Source: Streptomyces sp. Tue6028 (GTDB lineage Bacteria > Actinomycetota > Actinomycetes > Streptomycetales > Streptomycetaceae). From it: DNA of 64,000 nucleotides. The position numbers and the translations under genes were made by a program. This document shows, piece by piece, positions 1-7,779 of this stretch (its first letter is position 1; the number at the start of each line of letters is the position of its first letter). The notes below the pieces were generated by a model, which was not told the origin of the DNA, made no database searches, and saw only the letters and a list, made by a program, of their open reading frames with translations. The stretch is from NCBI RefSeq assembly GCF_002300165.1, contig NZ_MLCE01000015.1, positions 124,001 to 188,000 on the forward strand, written 5' to 3'.

Positions 1-1086
1 GGGGGCACAGGTCATGCCGCGCCCGCCGGGCCCGGTGACGAGCCATACGCCGTCCCGCACCTGCTGCCGGTGCACGACCCGGCTCGTGTCGGTGCACTGC
101 GCGTACACCCCGGCCCAGCGGCGCCGGATCCTCGGCAGCGGGCGGCCGAGGAAGGACTCGACGACCTCGGCGAGGTGCTCGTAGGGCTCCTCGACCGTGT
201 CGAAGGCGAAGGGGTGCTCGTACTCGTGGGTGTCGCCGATGGTCAGGCCGCCGTCCGCGCGCTGCACCATCAGCAGTTGCATCCGGTGCTCGGCGGCGGT
301 CGTGGACTGCGGCTGGTGCGCGTCGAGCGCGTCGAGGGCCGGGCTCCGGTACGCGGGGTAGTAGCGGAAGCTGTCGGCGTCGGCGACGGACGTGGTGAGC
401 GGCTCGCCCAGCGGGTCGGTCTGCATCATCTGGAGCCGTACGCGCCGCACGGGCAGCTCGGGGCCCGCCAGTTCCCGGACGAGGCCGCCGAGCCAGGCGC
501 CCGTGCACAGCACCACGGTGTCGCCGCTGTGGACGTCGCCGTGGTCGTCGCGGACCGCGTGTTCACCGACGACGTCCCGGACCTCGCGGCCCGGCAGGAA
601 GGTGTAGCGCGGGGACTTCAGCAGTTCCTCGCGCAGCGCGAGCTGCGCGGTGCGCGGCTCGACGGCCGCGTCGCGCTCGCAGAACAGGGCGGCTTCGAAG
701 GCGCCCCGCAGGGCGGGGTTCACGGCCCGCGCCTCGCCCGCGGTCAGCAGTTTGTAGCCGCGGGCGGCGGCGTCCGGGCGGGCCAGGGCCGCTTCGGCCA
801 CCGCGCGTTCCCGCGGGTTGCGGAGCGGGGTCAGCGACCCGCAGGCCCGGAACCCGAGACCCGGGACGCGTGCCCCGATCGTCTCCCACAGCTCCCGCGC
901 CCGCAGGGCGGTCTCCAGCTCCTCGCCCCCGGCGCGACCGCTGACCCAGATCTGTCCGAAGTTGCGCAGCGAGGCCCCGCGGGCCTCCGCCTCACGCTCG
1001 ATCTGCACGACCTCGTGGCCGCGCTCCACTGCGTGCCAGGCGTGCAGGGTGCCCACCACGCCGGCTCCGACAACTATCACTCTCAC
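1..1086 (-). CDS. FAD-dependent amine oxidoreductase (DAO/TIGR03364-like), 3' end outside window
   Basis: The first 362 codons lie in the window; the stop is beyond base 1. The N-terminus is a Rossmann FAD-binding fold (VIVVGAGVVG) followed by an acidic residue at the end of the second strand, as in the DAO/glycine oxidase superfamily. The later GAWLGG segment and the GPGGRGMT motif near the window edge are typical of FAD amine oxidases that release aldehyde, ammonia and peroxide. From memory it is closest to the TIGR03364 group found beside aminoethylphosphonate genes, but the substrate cannot be read from this fragment. I chose GTG at 1086 because a GAGGAG ribosome site lies about 10 bases upstream; GTG at 1095 is in frame but too close to that site. 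It lies downstream of the GntR gene, with a terminator and a candidate operator between them. Confidence 0.85.
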   Translation of the reverse strand, partial: MRVIVVGAGVVGTLHAWHAVERGHEVVQIEREAEARGASLRNFGQIWVSGRAGGEELETALRARELWETIGARVPGLGFRACGSLTPLRNPRERAVAEAALARPDAAARGYKLLTAGEARAVNPALRGAFEAALFCERDAAVEPRTAQLALREELLKSPRYTFLPGREVRDVVGEHAVRDDHGDVHSGDTVVLCTGAWLGGLVRELAGPELPVRRVRLQMMQTDPLGEPLTTSVADADSFRYYPAYRSPALDALDAHQPQSTTAAEHRMQLLMVQRADGGLTIGDTHEYEHPFAFDTVEEPYEHLAEVVESFLGRPLPRIRRRWAGVYAQCTDTSRVVHRQQVRDGVWLVTGPGGRGMTCAP

Positions 1087-1159
1087 GACGGCCACGCTCC
1101 TCGGGAAGGGGGAATCGGAAGGGTCCGTACCGCAACCAGATGGTGAACTGCCTATCACG

Positions 1160-1175
1160 TTTGGGCTAGACCCGT
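1160..1175. promoter_or_regulatory. Candidate GntR-family operator
   Basis: TTTGGGCTAGACCCGT is an imperfect palindrome centred on CTAGA. It resembles the GGTCTAGACC core bound by HutC/DasR-type GntR proteins. It lies between the GntR gene and the FAD oxidoreductase gene, after the GntR terminator, where an operator for the oxidoreductase would be expected. The link to this GntR protein is inferred from position only. Confidence 0.45.
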
Positions 1176-1196
1176 TATCTTCGCGTTATAAAAAGA

Positions 1197-1226
1197 GGGG
1201 CGGGGTGACCCACGTCACCCCGCCCC
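1197..1226 (-). terminator. Rho-independent terminator of the GntR gene
   Basis: A perfect 12-bp stem (GGGGCGGGGTGA with its complement) closes a 6-base loop. On the minus strand it is followed by TCTTTTT. It starts 15 bases after the GntR stop codon and separates that gene from the oxidoreductase downstream. Confidence 0.85.
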
Positions 1227-1240
1227 CGGACGGGCCCGCG

Positions 1241-1999
1241 TCAGCCCTGGAGGTGCGCCGAGAAGGAGAAACGGTCTCCTCGGTACAGCGTCCGCACCCG
1301 CTCCAGCGGAAGCCCGTCCGTGTCCCGCGAGACCCGGTGGATCAGCAGCATCGGCAGCGCGGGCGGCGTACCGATGAGCAGCGCCTCGCGCGGGGTGGCC
1401 AGCACCGTCTCGATGCGCTCGTCCGCGTCGCCGAACGTGATGCCGAGCCGGTCGCGCAGATACGCGTAGAACGACGAGTCGGGCGTGAAGTCCTCGTCCA
1501 GCCGCGGGGCGCGGGCCACGGCGACGTACGTGCTCTCCAGCCCGACCCGCTCGTCGTCCGCGAGCAGGACGCGCTCCATGTGCCACACGGGCTCGCCCCG
1601 CGTCAGCCCGGCCTCCGCGGCCAGGGCCTCGGAACAGGGGAACCGGTCGAGCGAGATGAGCGTGCGCCCGGGCGTACGGCCCTGCCGCCGCACGCCCTCC
1701 GTGTAGCTCGCCAGCGAGAGCGGCTGCTCCAGCTTCGGGCCCGCGACGACCGTCCCGCGCCCTTGCCTGCGCAGCTTCCCTTCGAGCAGCAGCTCACGCA
1801 GGGCCTGGCGCACCGTCTCGCGCGCGACCTCGTACTTCTCGGCGAGATCACGCTCGGTGGGCAGCAGACCCCCCTCGCCCAGCTCCTCGATCAGCACGGC
1901 GATGTGCGCCTTCACCGCGTAGTACTTCGGGATACGGCCGTGCTCCGGGATGCCGGAGCGGACGGGGGCGCCGGGTGCCTGGTCGTTCGGATAGTCCAC
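1241..1999 (-). CDS. GntR-family regulator, HutC type with UTRA domain
   Basis: The protein has 252 residues. Residues about 24-86 form the GntR winged helix (LPTERDLAEKYEVARETVRQ), and residues ~90-245 match a UTRA effector-binding domain, giving the normal HutC-subfamily length. GTG at 1999 is chosen because the sequence becomes GntR-like right after it; the open frame runs upstream to 2290 but there it only mirrors the LAxTG gene. No strong ribosome site is visible, and only 37 bases separate it from the upstream gene, so translation may follow read-through. It probably controls the FAD oxidoreductase next to it through the CTAGA-centred palindrome at 1160. The ligand is unknown. Confidence 0.85.
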   Translation of the reverse strand: MDYPNDQAPGAPVRSGIPEHGRIPKYYAVKAHIAVLIEELGEGGLLPTERDLAEKYEVARETVRQALRELLLEGKLRRQGRGTVVAGPKLEQPLSLASYTEGVRRQGRTPGRTLISLDRFPCSEALAAEAGLTRGEPVWHMERVLLADDERVGLESTYVAVARAPRLDEDFTPDSSFYAYLRDRLGITFGDADERIETVLATPREALLIGTPPALPMLLIHRVSRDTDGLPLERVRTLYRGDRFSFSAHLQG

Positions 2000-2036
2000 G
2001 AGGGGATCGTCGCAGACGGCGCCGGGGCCCAGGGTG

Positions 2037-2984
2037 TCAGCGGTGCCGGCCCGGGCGCTCCCGGCGGAAGACCACGAAGAGGGCGGCCCCGGCGGCCGAC
2101 AGCAGCAGGCCCGCCGCCACCCCGACGGCGCGCGGCGCACCCGGTCCCGTACTGGCCAGCACGTCCGCGGACGGGTTCGCGTTCTCGTCCGTGCCGGTGG
2201 CGTCACGGCTCGCGTCCCCGGTGGCGGTGCCGTCCCCGGCACTCGCGGTGGACCCGACGCCGGGGTCGGCCCCGGCGCTCTCCCCGTCACCGACGCCCTG
2301 CTCCGGATCCCGCCCTTCGCCCCGCTGCTCCTCCTTCGACTCCTCTCCCGGCGACGCTTCGCCCCGCTCCTCGTTCTCCTGCGGGTCCTCGCCCTGGTCC
2401 TCGACGCGGAAGCGGTAGTCGTTCGACTCCCCCACCCAGTCGCCGTCGTCGTTGTGCCGCTGCACGACGGCCGCGTTGGCGACGACCTCGTTCGGCACGG
2501 GCGCGTCCGACGTCAGGGAGAGCCGCACCTTCACGGTGAGGGTCCGGCCCGCGCCCACGGTGAACCCCGGGAACCCGTCGTCGAACGCGCCCACGTTCTC
2601 GGCCTCGTCGCTCTTGTCGAACGTCACCGCGTGCGACTTCTCCCCCTCGAAGAACTCCAGCCGCGCCTGCTCCGGCCGCAGCGCCCGCTTCTCGTCCACG
2701 AGCACGACGATCGGGTGGATGCCGCCGCAGGCGTGCGCGGTGGTGTTGGTGAGGTCGATGTACCAGGTCGAGAAGCCGCCGCCGACGTCGTACACGGCCG
2801 GACCGCCATGGATACGCGTCGTGATGGGGAAGTTCCGGGTGTCGGGCGCGGCGCAGGCGGGACGGGGCTCCGCGGCGGTGAGCGCCGGGGCCGGGGTCGA
2901 CGCGAAGGCCGCCGGGGCGAGACTCCCCAGGGCAGCGGGGGCGGCGGCGGTCAGGGTGAACGGAAGCAGGGAACGCAGTCGCAT
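2037..2984 (-). CDS. Secreted LAxTG-anchored surface protein
   Basis: The 315-residue product starts with a Sec signal peptide (residues 1-~30, charged MRLR then a hydrophobic Ala/Leu stretch ending near AFAS). A globular domain of about 150 residues with several cysteines follows. Residues ~185-275 are a low-complexity Glu/Gly/Ser/Asp region that probably spans the cell wall. The C-terminus is a sortase signal: LASTG at 276-280, a hydrophobic segment and an Arg-rich tail. LAxTG is the signal used by class E sortases, and such a sortase is encoded at 12058-12894. ATG 2984 is preferred over the upstream in-frame start because it begins the signal peptide. The function of the exposed domain is not known to me. 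Confidence 0.85.
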   Translation of the reverse strand: MRLRSLLPFTLTAAAPAALGSLAPAAFASTPAPALTAAEPRPACAAPDTRNFPITTRIHGGPAVYDVGGGFSTWYIDLTNTTAHACGGIHPIVVLVDEKRALRPEQARLEFFEGEKSHAVTFDKSDEAENVGAFDDGFPGFTVGAGRTLTVKVRLSLTSDAPVPNEVVANAAVVQRHNDDGDWVGESNDYRFRVEDQGEDPQENEERGEASPGEESKEEQRGEGRDPEQGVGDGESAGADPGVGSTASAGDGTATGDASRDATGTDENANPSADVLASTGPGAPRAVGVAAGLLLSAAGAALFVVFRRERPGRHR

Positions 2985-3190
2985 GAAGGGCCTTTGCCGA
3001 TCGGGGGGCGGCTGGGAGCGGGATCGAAAGCGGCAGGGGTACCGGGCAACGGCCTCCCCGACCGTGCCATCCCGCTCCGCCCGCGGCGCCCCACCACGCC
3101 GGACAAGTCGCACAAATAGCCCGAACGGCGGCCTCTTTCGAGTGCCGGGGGGCCGTCAGGCCGCCGGACGCCGACTCCCGTTGGCAGAGG

Positions 3191-3286
3191 CCGTTCGACA
3201 CCGGGGAAGGCAGAGCCCGTCCGGCGCCGGCTCTGGATCGCCGAGCCCTTTCGGCACCGGGGAACGCTCGGTCCGTCCGGCGTCGG
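3191..3286. repeat. Two imperfect ~40-bp direct repeats
   Basis: Copies at 3191-3230 and 3247-3286 share the pattern TTCGRCACCGGGGAA, then a variable stretch, then CCGTCCGGCGYCGG. The spacing is 56 bases start to start. No protein or RNA role is evident. Confidence 0.6.
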
Positions 3287-3461
3287 CCTTCACTCCGAAC
3301 CCCGTCCGGTCTGGGGGCGGGAACCGGGCCTGAAGGCGGGAGCCGGGCCTGGAGCCGGTGCGGGGTGTGCCCGGCGTGCCGGGTGCGCGCCGGACGGGTT
3401 TCGCCCCCTCCACCCCTGCCCGTCCCTCGTTCCTGGGGCTCCGCCCCCAGACCCCCGGGTC

Positions 3462-3586
3462 GGCCTGGACGGCCTCGTCCTCAAGCGCCGGACGGGCTGA
3501 AGCGCGCCCCCCGTTCTCAAGGGGTGCCGGGCGGGCTGAAGTGCATCGGCCTGAACGGCCTCGTCGTCAAGCGCCGGACGGATTGA
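3462..3586. repeat. Dispersed Streptomyces intergenic repeat, two copies and a fragment
   Basis: Copy A (3462-3502) and copy B (3548-3586) share GGCCTGRACGGCCTCGTC followed by TCAAGCGCCGGACGG. A fragment between them (3514-3541) shares TTCTCAAG and GGGCGGGCTGAAG. From memory this CTCGTC..CAAGCGCCGGACGG element is common between genes in many Streptomyces genomes. Copy B ends 44 bases downstream of the ROK stop codon. Confidence 0.65.
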
Positions 3587-3629
3587 TCACTCCCCGGCAC
3601 TCCCAGGCACGGCAGAGCAAACCCCGCCC

Positions 3630-4940
3630 CTACCCCTCCCCCCGTCCGAACAACGGAGCCAGCAGCAACTGGGCGGCCCCCTCGGCGACGCCCCGCGCCC
3701 CGCCCGGAGCCACTCGCACGGGCACCCCCGCGACAGCCCCTTCACGCCGGGCCCGCTCCTCCAGCACCGCCCCGACCCCGCGCACGAACACGTCCTCCGC
3801 CGCCGCGACGGTCCGCCCGCCCAGCAGCACGAGATCGATGTCCAGCAGCCCCACCAGGTTCGCGGCCCCCGCTCCGAGCACCCGGGCCGCCTCCTCCGGC
3901 GCCCCCCGCCGGACCGCGTCCAGGCACAGCACCTCGATGCACCCCCGGTTGCCGCACCCGCACGACGGCCCGTCCAGCTGGATGACCTGGTGCCCGAACT
4001 CCCCCGCCCCGGTGCGGGCCCCACGATGCACGGCCCCGCCGATCACGAGCCCGGCCCCCAGACCCGTACCGAGATGCAGATACGCGAAAGACCCGCCGCC
4101 GGAGCCCGCCGGTGCGGCGAACCCGGCGGACCCGGCGGGCTCGCCCCCCGCCACCGCGACCCCCAGGGCGGCGGCGTTGGTGTCCTTGTCCACCACGACC
4201 GGCAGTCCCAGCCGTCCCGCCAGCGCGTCCCGCAGCGGGAAGCCGTCCCACTGCGGGAACCCGGTGACGCGGTGCAGCACCCCGCGCGTGTGGTCGAGCG
4301 GTCCGGGCAGGGCGACGCCCACGCCCAGCACGGACACGCCGGCGAGCAGCGCCTCGACCTCCCCGGCCGCACCCTCGACGACCGCGTCGCCCCCGGCACC
4401 CAGGTCCAGCGGGGCCCTGCGCTCCGCCACGACCGCTCCGGTGAGGTCGCACAGCACCGCCGTGAGCTCGTCCCGGTCGAGATGGAGTCCGACGGCGTGA
4501 CCGGCCTCGGGGACGAGCCGCAGCACCGTGCGCGGCTTGCCGCCGGTGGAGGCCCGGCGGCCCGCCTCCGCCGCGAGCCCCTCGGCCCGCAGCCGGGCGG
4601 TGATCTTGCTGACGGCCTGCGGGGTCAGCCCCGTCCGCTCGGCGAGTTCGAGCCGGCTGATCCCGGCGGGCCCGGCGGCACGCAGCAGGTCGAGCACGAG
4701 GGCGGCGTTGTGGCTGCGCAACGCCAGCAGGTTCGCCCCGGCGGGTCCTGCCATGCCGACGGCCCCGCCCGCACCCGAGGAGCCGCCCGACCCGACCACC
4801 TCGTCGGCCCCGCCCGGCCCCGCGGCCCCGTGCGCACCGGCCGCCGACTCGGCGACTCCCGCCCTCGCCGGGCTCCCGACCCCTGTCGGCGCCGGCGCCC
4901 GTCCCGCCTCTCCCGCGTTCGTCCTGTTCACATCCGCCAT
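3630..4940 (-). CDS. ROK-family transcriptional repressor (NagC/XylR type)
   Basis: The 436-residue protein has an unusual ~65-residue Ala/Gly-rich head, a winged-helix domain at ~70-125 (SRLELAERTGLTPQAVSKI) and a C-terminal ROK sugar-binding domain. The ROK domain carries GEFGH and the zinc motif CGCGNRGC. ATG 4940 is preceded by GGGAGA and lies next to the operator; ATG 4754 (Met63) would remove the low-complexity head and is a realistic alternative. The gene is divergent from the Gfo/Idh dehydrogenase, and the 48-base gap is almost filled by a palindrome (4956-4982). I infer autorepression plus control of the dehydrogenase, relieved by a sugar or sugar-derived ligand. Confidence 0.88.
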   Translation of the reverse strand: MADVNRTNAGEAGRAPAPTGVGSPARAGVAESAAGAHGAAGPGGADEVVGSGGSSGAGGAVGMAGPAGANLLALRSHNAALVLDLLRAAGPAGISRLELAERTGLTPQAVSKITARLRAEGLAAEAGRRASTGGKPRTVLRLVPEAGHAVGLHLDRDELTAVLCDLTGAVVAERRAPLDLGAGGDAVVEGAAGEVEALLAGVSVLGVGVALPGPLDHTRGVLHRVTGFPQWDGFPLRDALAGRLGLPVVVDKDTNAAALGVAVAGGEPAGSAGFAAPAGSGGGSFAYLHLGTGLGAGLVIGGAVHRGARTGAGEFGHQVIQLDGPSCGCGNRGCIEVLCLDAVRRGAPEEAARVLGAGAANLVGLLDIDLVLLGGRTVAAAEDVFVRGVGAVLEERARREGAVAGVPVRVAPGGARGVAEGAAQLLLAPLFGRGEG

Positions 4941-4955
4941 TGTCTCCCGCGCTTG

Positions 4956-4982
4956 CACTTTGGCAACAGCGTTGCGAAAGTG
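4956..4982. promoter_or_regulatory. ROK operator palindrome in divergent promoter
   Basis: CACTTTGGCAAC, a 3-base spacer, then GTTGCGAAAGTG: the arms match at 11 of 12 positions. It lies between the divergent ROK and Gfo/Idh genes and ends 6 bases before the Gfo/Idh ATG, so bound repressor would block both the promoter and the ribosome site. A -35-like TTGCAC overlaps its left edge. Confidence 0.8.
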
Positions 4983-4988
4983 GGAGGC

Positions 4989-6065
4989 ATGACTCGTACT
5001 CCCCTCCGTGTGGGCCTCGTCGGCTACGGCCTCGCGGGCTCCGTCTTCCACGCCCCGCTGATCGCCGCGACCGAGGGGCTCGCCCTCGACACGGTCGTCA
5101 CGTCGAACCCGGAGCGGCAGGAGCAGGCCCGCGCCGAGTTCGGCGACGGCCTCCGGTTCGCCGCCACGCCGGACGAGCTGTGGGCGCGCGCCGACGAGCT
5201 GGACCTCATCGTCATCGCCTCGCCGAACAAGACCCATGTACCGATCGCGACGGCCGCGCTGAAGGCCGGTCTGCCCGTGGTCGTGGACAAGCCCATCGCC
5301 GGTACGGCCGCCGAGGCCCGCGAGCTGGCGGCCCTGGCCGACGAGCGCGGGCTGCTGCTCTCCGTCTTCCAGAACCGCCGCTGGGACAACGACTTCCTGA
5401 CCCTGCGCAAGCTGCTGGCCGAGGGTGAACTGGGTGACGTCTGGCGCTTCGAGTCCCGCTTCGAGCGCTGGCGCCCGCAGCCCAAGGGCGGCTGGCGCGA
5501 GTCCGGCGACCCGGCAGAGATCGGAGGTCTTCTCTACGACCTCGGCAGCCATGTCGTCGACCAGGCGCTCGTCCTCTTCGGCCCCGCGACCTCGGTGTAC
5601 GCCGAGTCGGACGTCCGCCGCGACGGCGCCGCGGCCGACGACGACACCTTCATCGCGATCACGCACGCGAACGGCGTCCGCTCCCACCTCTACGTCTCCG
5701 CGACGACCGCCCAGCTCGGCCCGCGTTTCCGCGTCCTGGGCTCGCAGGCCGGCTTCGTGAAGTACGGCCTCGACCCGCAGGAGGCGGACCTGCGCGAGGG
5801 CAAGCGGCCCGCGGCGGGCACGGAATGGGGTGTCGAGCCCGAGGCCCTGTGGGGCCGCGTCGGTTCCGGGGAGTCCCCGCTGAGCGGCGGCGGGCGACCC
5901 GAGCCCACGGTCCCGGGCGCCTACCCGTCGTACTACGCGGCTGTCGCCGCCGCCCTCCGCGACGGCGGCCCCAACCCGGTCACCGCGTACGAGGCGGCCG
6001 CCGCGCTCGACGTCCTGGAGGCGGCCCGCCGGTCCGCCCGCGAGTCCGTGGTGGTGTCCCTGTGA
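4989..6065 (+). CDS. Gfo/Idh/MocA-family NAD(P)-dependent sugar oxidoreductase
   Basis: The 358-residue protein starts with a Rossmann NAD(P) site (VGLVGYGLAGSVFH) and has the family signature VDKPI near residue 98, which supplies the catalytic lysine, followed by the typical alpha/beta C-terminal domain. Family members oxidise or reduce cyclic sugars, inositols or their derivatives; the substrate here is not evident. ATG 4989 has GGGAGG immediately upstream. Its stop overlaps the next start (GTGA), so the UPF0303 gene is translationally coupled. Expression is probably controlled by the divergent ROK repressor. Confidence 0.9.
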   Translation: MTRTPLRVGLVGYGLAGSVFHAPLIAATEGLALDTVVTSNPERQEQARAEFGDGLRFAATPDELWARADELDLIVIASPNKTHVPIATAALKAGLPVVVDKPIAGTAAEARELAALADERGLLLSVFQNRRWDNDFLTLRKLLAEGELGDVWRFESRFERWRPQPKGGWRESGDPAEIGGLLYDLGSHVVDQALVLFGPATSVYAESDVRRDGAAADDDTFIAITHANGVRSHLYVSATTAQLGPRFRVLGSQAGFVKYGLDPQEADLREGKRPAAGTEWGVEPEALWGRVGSGESPLSGGGRPEPTVPGAYPSYYAAVAAALRDGGPNPVTAYEAAAALDVLEAARRSARESVVVSL

Positions 6066-6526
6066 ACGCGCCGGAGATCGCCGAGCTGGAGGAGCAGGAG
6101 CGCCGTCTGACGCTGCCGCACTTCACGTACGACGACGCCTGGGCCCTGGGCACCCTCCTCGTGGAGCTCGCGCGCGAGCGCCGTGCGCCCGTCGCCGTCG
6201 ACATCCGCCGCGGCGGGCAGCAGCTCTTCCACGCGGCGCTGCCGGGCTCGACCCCGGACAACGACGCCTGGATCGACCGCAAGCGCCGGGTCGTCGAGCG
6301 CTACGGCTGCTCGTCGCTCCTGGTCGGCTCGCGTTTCCGCGCGAAGGGCACGACGTTCGAGGAGTCCTCGCGCCTGGACCCCGACACGTACGCCGCGCAC
6401 GGCGGCGCGTTCCCGATCGCCGTCGAGGGCGCGGGAGTCATCGGCACGGTGGTGGTGTCGGGCCTCCCACAGATCGAGGACCACGCCATGGTCGTAGAGG
6501 CCCTGGAGCGGCTCAAGACCACCTGA
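6062..6526 (+). CDS. UPF0303 / HbpS-like (DUF336) protein
   Basis: The 154-residue product matches the HbpS/DUF336-like fold called UPF0303: a long N-terminal helix, a ~100-residue alpha/beta core and the Gly-rich segment AHGGAFPIAV. Family members are small cytosolic or secreted proteins, some heme-binding, often next to sugar dehydrogenases. The start is GTG 6062, overlapping the upstream TGA by 4 bases (GTGA), so it forms a two-gene operon with the Gfo/Idh gene. It is followed by a strong hairpin. A biochemical role cannot be assigned. Confidence 0.85.
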   Translation: MNAPEIAELEEQERRLTLPHFTYDDAWALGTLLVELARERRAPVAVDIRRGGQQLFHAALPGSTPDNDAWIDRKRRVVERYGCSSLLVGSRFRAKGTTFEESSRLDPDTYAAHGGAFPIAVEGAGVIGTVVVSGLPQIEDHAMVVEALERLKTT

Positions 6527-6532
6527 ACACCC

Positions 6533-6558
6533 CCGGCCCCGCCAACAGGCGGGGCCGG
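6533..6558 (+). terminator. Hairpin terminator after the Gfo/Idh-UPF0303 operon
   Basis: CCGGCCCCGCC pairs perfectly with GGCGGGGCCGG around an AACA loop, 6 bases after the stop codon. There is no T-run, as is common in Streptomyces. Confidence 0.8.
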
Positions 6559-6561
6559 AAG

Positions 6562-6723
6562 CACCCCGTAAGGGCGCGGAACCAGAGACGCCCCGTAAGG
6601 GGCGCGAGGAACGGCGCGCCCAGCCACACTCCACCCGCACGGGACCCGAACCCAGCAAACGCCCCGCCAGGGGCGCGAGGAACGGCGCGCCCAGCCACCC
6701 CCAACCGGCACGGGACCCGAAGC
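6562..6723. repeat. Dispersed Streptomyces repeat GGGGCGCGAGGAACGGCGCG, two copies and a fragment
   Basis: Copies at 6589-6652 and 6660-6723 (71-base period) share GGGGCGCGAGGAACGGCGCG, then CCAGCCAC, then GCACGGGACCCGAA. A shortened copy precedes them (6562-6590). From memory this element is found in many Streptomyces intergenic regions. The copies fill the space between the operon terminator and the FAH gene stop. Confidence 0.75.
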
Positions 6724-6788
6724 CCGAAAGCCCCACCCCCAGCCCCCGACACCCCGGCCCCCGCAGAACCGCAGCCCAAGCGGAGCGC

Positions 6789-7646
6789 CTACGCGTTCTT
6801 GAGGGCCTGCCGCTGCCGCCCCAGCCCCTCGATCTCCAGCTCGACGACGTCACCGGCCCTCAGGTACGGCTTCGGCTCGGGCTGCCCGAGGGCCACGCCC
6901 GCGGGCGTACCGGTGTTGATGACGTCACCCGGGTAGAGCGTCATGAACCGGCTGACGTAGCGGACGACTTCGGCGACGGGGAAGATCTGCTCGGCGGTCG
7001 TGCCGTCCTGCTTGAGTTCGCCGTTGACCCACAGCTTCAGCGACAGGTTCTGCGGGTCCGGGACCTCGTCGGCGGTCACCAGCCACGGCCCCAGCGGGTT
7101 GAACGTCTCGCAGTTCTTGCCCTTGTCCCAGGTGCCGCCGCGCTCGATCTGGAACTCTCGCTCGGAGACGTCGTGCGCGACCGCGTAGCCCGCGACGTGC
7201 GCGAGTGCTTCCTCGTCGGTCTCCAGGTAGCGGGCCGTACGGCCGATGACGACCGCCAGCTCCACCTCCCAGTCGGTCTTCACCGATCCGCGCGGCACGA
7301 GCACCGTGTCGTTCGGGCCGACGACGGTGTCCGCCGCCTTGAAGAAGACGACCGGCTCGGCGGGCGGCTCGGCGCCGGTCTCGCGGGCGTGATCGTGGTA
7401 GTTCAGCCCGATGCACACGACCTTGCCGATGCGGGCGAGCGGCGGCCCGACGCGCAGCCCGGCCGCGTCCAGCGCGGGCAGTTCCCCGGCCGCGGCGGCG
7501 GCACGGATCCGGCCGAGTGCCGCGTCGTCGGAGAGCAGCGCCCCGTCGATGTCGGGGACGATGTCCGACAGATCCCGCAGGGTCCCCTCGGCATCGAGCA
7601 GCGCGGGCCGCTCCGATCCCGCCGTACCGACTCGCAGCAGCTTCAT
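6789..7646 (-). CDS. Fumarylacetoacetate hydrolase (FAH)-family protein
   Basis: The 285-residue protein has a ~70-residue N-terminal lead and the FAH catalytic fold. IGLNYHDHARE and the DWEVELAVVIG stretch supply metal-binding acidic residues, and GDVINTGTPAGV is the C-terminal signature. Family members hydrolyse or decarboxylate 2-keto acids and acylpyruvates in aromatic catabolism; the substrate is not evident. ATG 7646 has GGGAGA upstream. It is monocistronic with its own upstream region (7647-7779) containing alternating GGACTGG/CCAGTCC motifs. Confidence 0.9.
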   Translation of the reverse strand: MKLLRVGTAGSERPALLDAEGTLRDLSDIVPDIDGALLSDDAALGRIRAAAAAGELPALDAAGLRVGPPLARIGKVVCIGLNYHDHARETGAEPPAEPVVFFKAADTVVGPNDTVLVPRGSVKTDWEVELAVVIGRTARYLETDEEALAHVAGYAVAHDVSEREFQIERGGTWDKGKNCETFNPLGPWLVTADEVPDPQNLSLKLWVNGELKQDGTTAEQIFPVAEVVRYVSRFMTLYPGDVINTGTPAGVALGQPEPKPYLRAGDVVELEIEGLGRQRQALKNA

Positions 7647-7696
7647 GATCACAATCTCCCTCGATCGCGGGCCGTCGACCGACGGGTGCAGCCATC

Positions 7697-7760
7697 GGAG
7701 GACTGGTCGATCCTCCAAGTTCGGCGTCCAGTCCGCAATACCCCGTTCACGGACTGGACC
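7697..7760. promoter_or_regulatory. Possible operator cluster upstream of FAH gene
   Basis: GGAGGA and TCCTCC form an inverted repeat (7697-7716). The heptamer GGACTGG occurs twice, with its complement CCAGTCC between the two copies. Such alternating half-sites suggest a regulator-binding region, but no regulator gene is adjacent. Confidence 0.3.
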
Positions 7761-7779
7761 GTAACCCCGGCGGCCGGGC

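Larger units (their letters stand above)
2985..3629. other. Long intergenic region with degenerate repeats
   Basis: This 645-base gap lies between the LAxTG gene start and the ROK gene stop. I see no credible gene: the open frames have no ribosome site and no protein-like composition. It contains two families of short direct repeats (listed separately) and presumably the promoter of the LAxTG gene. Confidence 0.6.

Noticed and set aside
392..889. Small plus and minus frames inside the first gene
   Set aside because: They overlap the clear FAD oxidoreductase frame and have no ribosome sites or domains.
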